Assembly (NCBI GenBank): GCA_902796045.1
Contig: CADBNQ010000227.1
Location: 1-5,997 of the forward strand
Direction of reading: 5' to 3'
Length of the DNA stretch: 5,997 bases
Origin: an uncultured Lachnospiraceae bacterium
Lineage (GTDB): Bacteria; Bacillota; Clostridia; Lachnospirales; Lachnospiraceae
Part shown: in pieces, positions 4,471 through 5,997 of the stretch
How positions within the stretch are numbered: position 1 is the first letter of the stretch
How the letters are laid out: the number at the start of each line of letters is the position of its first letter
The notes under the pieces: model-generated
Told to the model about the DNA's origin: nothing
The model's database searches: none
The model's input: only the letters and a program-made list of their open reading frames with translations
Made by a program: the position numbers and the translations under genes

Positions 4471-5792
4471 AGCACTATATCAATTTAAGAATTATGATCA
4501 TAGCCTCTGCCGCCCTCCTGATGACGGCAGTTTTGTGTACTTATGCCTGTTACCGGGTTTTCAGGGAGGAAGTCATTGATAACCTGAAGATCTGTACCAG
4601 GCTCCTTTCTGACAAGGAGAACATCCAGGATGAAAAGGTCCTTCTGGATGTTGCTTCCGACCTGTACGATGACAATATCCGTCTGACCCTGATTGACAAG
4701 AGGGGAGATGTCATTTTTGATAATGTGGCCAGGATCGAAGGACTTGATAATCATCTGAATCGGGAAGAGATCGAGAAGGCGATCGAGAAGGGTGAAGGAT
4801 ATTCGGTCCGCCGGTCTGCCACCATCAACCGGACTAATTATTATTATGCTGTCCGTCTGCCGGATGGGAGCATCCTCCGCACGGCCAGGGAATCTCACAG
4901 TATTATCAACATTTTCTGGCAGGCTGTTCCCCTGATTCTTCTTGTCATCCTGATTGTTCTTATCGTCTGCTATTTTAGCAGCAGATTCCTCACCAGACAC
5001 CTTCTGGCACCGGTTGAAACAATTGCCGCCAATATGAATCATCCGGAAATCATCCGGACCTATCCTGAGCTCGAACCCATCATCGCTCATATCAGAAAAC
5101 AACACGATGACATCCTGGAACATGCGAATCTCCGCCAGGAATTTACGGCCAACGTGTCACACGAGCTTAAGACGCCTCTTACCTCAATCTCAGGATATGC
5201 AGAACTGATAGAAAGCGGACTGACAGGGGAAGAAGACACACAGAAATTTGCCGGAGAGATCCACAAAAGTGCTGACAGGCTCCTGTCACTGATCAATGAT
5301 ATCCTCCGCATATCTGAAGTCGATACCCTGGCAGGGTCAGATTTTGAAACAGAATCAGTGGATCTGTATGAGATAGCTGGGACCTGCGTGGATATGCTGG
5401 AGCTCACCGCCCGTGACCACGATATAACTATCAGTCTGGACGGGGAAAAAACTATGGTCACTGCGAACAGAAGCATGATGGAAGAGCTGATCTTCAACCT
5501 TTGTGACAATGCGATCCGTTACAACAGCCCGGGTGGATATGTCCATGTAACGGCCAGGGACCATATGCTTAAGGTATCTGATAACGGAATCGGCATTCCC
5601 CCTGAATACCAGGCCAGAGTGTTCGAGCGCTTCTTCAGGGTAGACAAAAGCCGGTCCAAGCGGACCGGCGGAACAGGACTTGGTCTGTCAATCGTTAAAC
5701 ATATTGTCACCCTGCATGGGGCAGACCTCATCCTGAACAGTGTACCGGTGGAGGGAACCACCATCGTAGTGCAGTTTGCTCCCTGCCCCTGA
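4467..5792 (+). CDS. Membrane sensor histidine kinase, PhoR type
   Basis: 441 residues. Membrane helices lie at about 9-29 and 150-170. They enclose an external sensor region of about 118 residues (32-149) with LIDKRGDVIFDN (75-86) and YYAVRLPDGSILRTARE, which look like a small PAS/Cache-type fold. A short linker follows without a clear HAMP or cytoplasmic PAS domain. The phosphoacceptor H232 sits in NVSHELKTPLTSISGYAE (229-246). The ATPase domain has the N box NLCDNAIRYN (344-353), G1 SDNGIGIP (371-378), F box VFERFFRVDKSRS (385-397) and G2 GGTGLGLSIV (401-410), all intact. The ATG lies inside the regulator's last codons (ATGA overlap), and only a weak AGGG precedes it, so translation is probably coupled. 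It should phosphorylate the regulator encoded upstream. Its place beside a phosphate transporter with a PhoU domain suggests a response to phosphate supply; the sensed signal itself is not visible. Confidence 0.92.
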   Translation: MKHYINLRIMIIASAALLMTAVLCTYACYRVFREEVIDNLKICTRLLSDKENIQDEKVLLDVASDLYDDNIRLTLIDKRGDVIFDNVARIEGLDNHLNREEIEKAIEKGEGYSVRRSATINRTNYYYAVRLPDGSILRTARESHSIINIFWQAVPLILLVILIVLIVCYFSSRFLTRHLLAPVETIAANMNHPEIIRTYPELEPIIAHIRKQHDDILEHANLRQEFTANVSHELKTPLTSISGYAELIESGLTGEEDTQKFAGEIHKSADRLLSLINDILRISEVDTLAGSDFETESVDLYEIAGTCVDMLELTARDHDITISLDGEKTMVTANRSMMEELIFNLCDNAIRYNSPGGYVHVTARDHMLKVSDNGIGIPPEYQARVFERFFRVDKSRSKRTGGTGLGLSIVKHIVTLHGADLILNSVPVEGTTIVVQFAPCP

Positions 5793-5803
5793 TTATTATT
5801 TAA

Positions 5804-5934
5804 TAAAACCACCCACACCAACATATGTGCTTCTGTCTGTAAATCAGCGGATATCTGACCGGTACTGTGTGAAGAAATGTACCGGCAGATACCGATGATG
5901 ACAGACTCTATAAAGTTCTCATGTGGGAGTTTTA
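5804..5934. repeat. 131-bp imperfect palindrome between converging genes
   Basis: Nested arms pair from outside in: TAAAAC (5804-5809)/GTTTTA (5929-5934), CCCACA (5812-5817)/TGTGGG (5922-5927), TCTGTC (5832-5837)/GACAGA (5900-5905), ATCA-G-CGG (5843-5850)/CCG-A-TGAT (5892-5899), TATCTG (5852-5857)/CAGATA (5886-5891) and CCGGTAC (5859-5865)/GTACCGG (5879-5885) around a 13-base loop. The inner 26 pairs have only one mismatch and small bulges. It fills almost the whole gap between the kinase stop and the stop of the opposing gene. Each outer edge ends in TTTT on the outgoing strand, so it may also serve as a bidirectional terminator. A MITE-like element or structured RNA is equally possible. Confidence 0.65.
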
Positions 5935-5939
5935 GTAAT

Positions 5940-5997
5940 TTACATATCTCTGATAATCTCGTCAGCCTTCTCGCGCTCTCCGCGATCCATATAATAA
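5940..5997 (-). CDS. C-terminal end of an unidentified protein (partial)
   Basis: The minus strand is open from the window edge to a TAA at 5942-5940, giving 18 residues: YYMDRGEREKADEIIRDM. The stretch is charged and helix-forming, as is common at protein C termini, and its stop lies right beside the palindromic element, as expected for a gene converging on the kinase. It is too short to assign a family. Chance openness over 19 codons is quite possible, so this is a tentative call. Confidence 0.4.
   Translation of the reverse strand, partial: YYMDRGEREKADEIIRDM

Noticed and set aside
4485..5123. 212-codon minus-strand frame inside the kinase gene
   Set aside because: Shadow of the kinase coding sequence; no ribosome binding site or family motif, and the plus-strand product is clear.
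1..5997. CRISPR arrays, tRNA, rRNA, transposase genes
   Set aside because: Both strands were read for regularly spaced repeats, RNA gene signatures and transposase motifs, and none was seen.

Overview
The window looks like chromosomal DNA from a Gram-positive anaerobe of the class Clostridia, probably Lachnospiraceae-like. The reasons are strong AGGAGG-type ribosome binding sites, a clean sigma-A promoter, a low-to-middling GC content, and a phosphate two-component system of the Firmicutes type. The taxonomic call is inference from gene style; there is no rRNA or other marker.

Left part (1-1383, minus strand): two genes read leftwards. The first is a complete GtrB/CsbB-type family 2 glycosyltransferase with two C-terminal membrane helices. 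The second is the N-terminal 120 residues of a polytopic membrane protein, cut by the window edge, that looks like a GT-C-type glycosyltransferase. Together they suggest a lipid-linked sugar donor system decorating a cell-surface polymer. This part is visibly more AT-rich than the rest.

Middle (1384-1965): a 582-bp region between divergent genes, unusually rich in structure. It holds a near-consensus minus-strand promoter for the glycosyltransferase with 9-bp tandem repeats, a minus-strand intrinsic terminator, a GC-rich cluster of perfect hairpins, a candidate promoter with Pho-box-like 11-bp-spaced repeats, and a stem-loop leader just before the transporter's ribosome binding site.

Right part (1966-5792, plus strand): a tight three-gene operon of a Na+/phosphate cotransporter with a fused PhoU-like domain, an OmpR/PhoB-type response regulator and a PhoR-type sensor histidine kinase. 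The last two overlap by ATGA. The layout suggests a self-contained phosphate uptake and sensing module in which the PhoU domain of the transporter could talk to the kinase encoded beside it.

Right edge (5793-5997): a 131-bp imperfect palindrome fills the gap between the kinase and the C-terminal end of a converging minus-strand gene. No CRISPR array, tRNA, rRNA or insertion sequence was seen.
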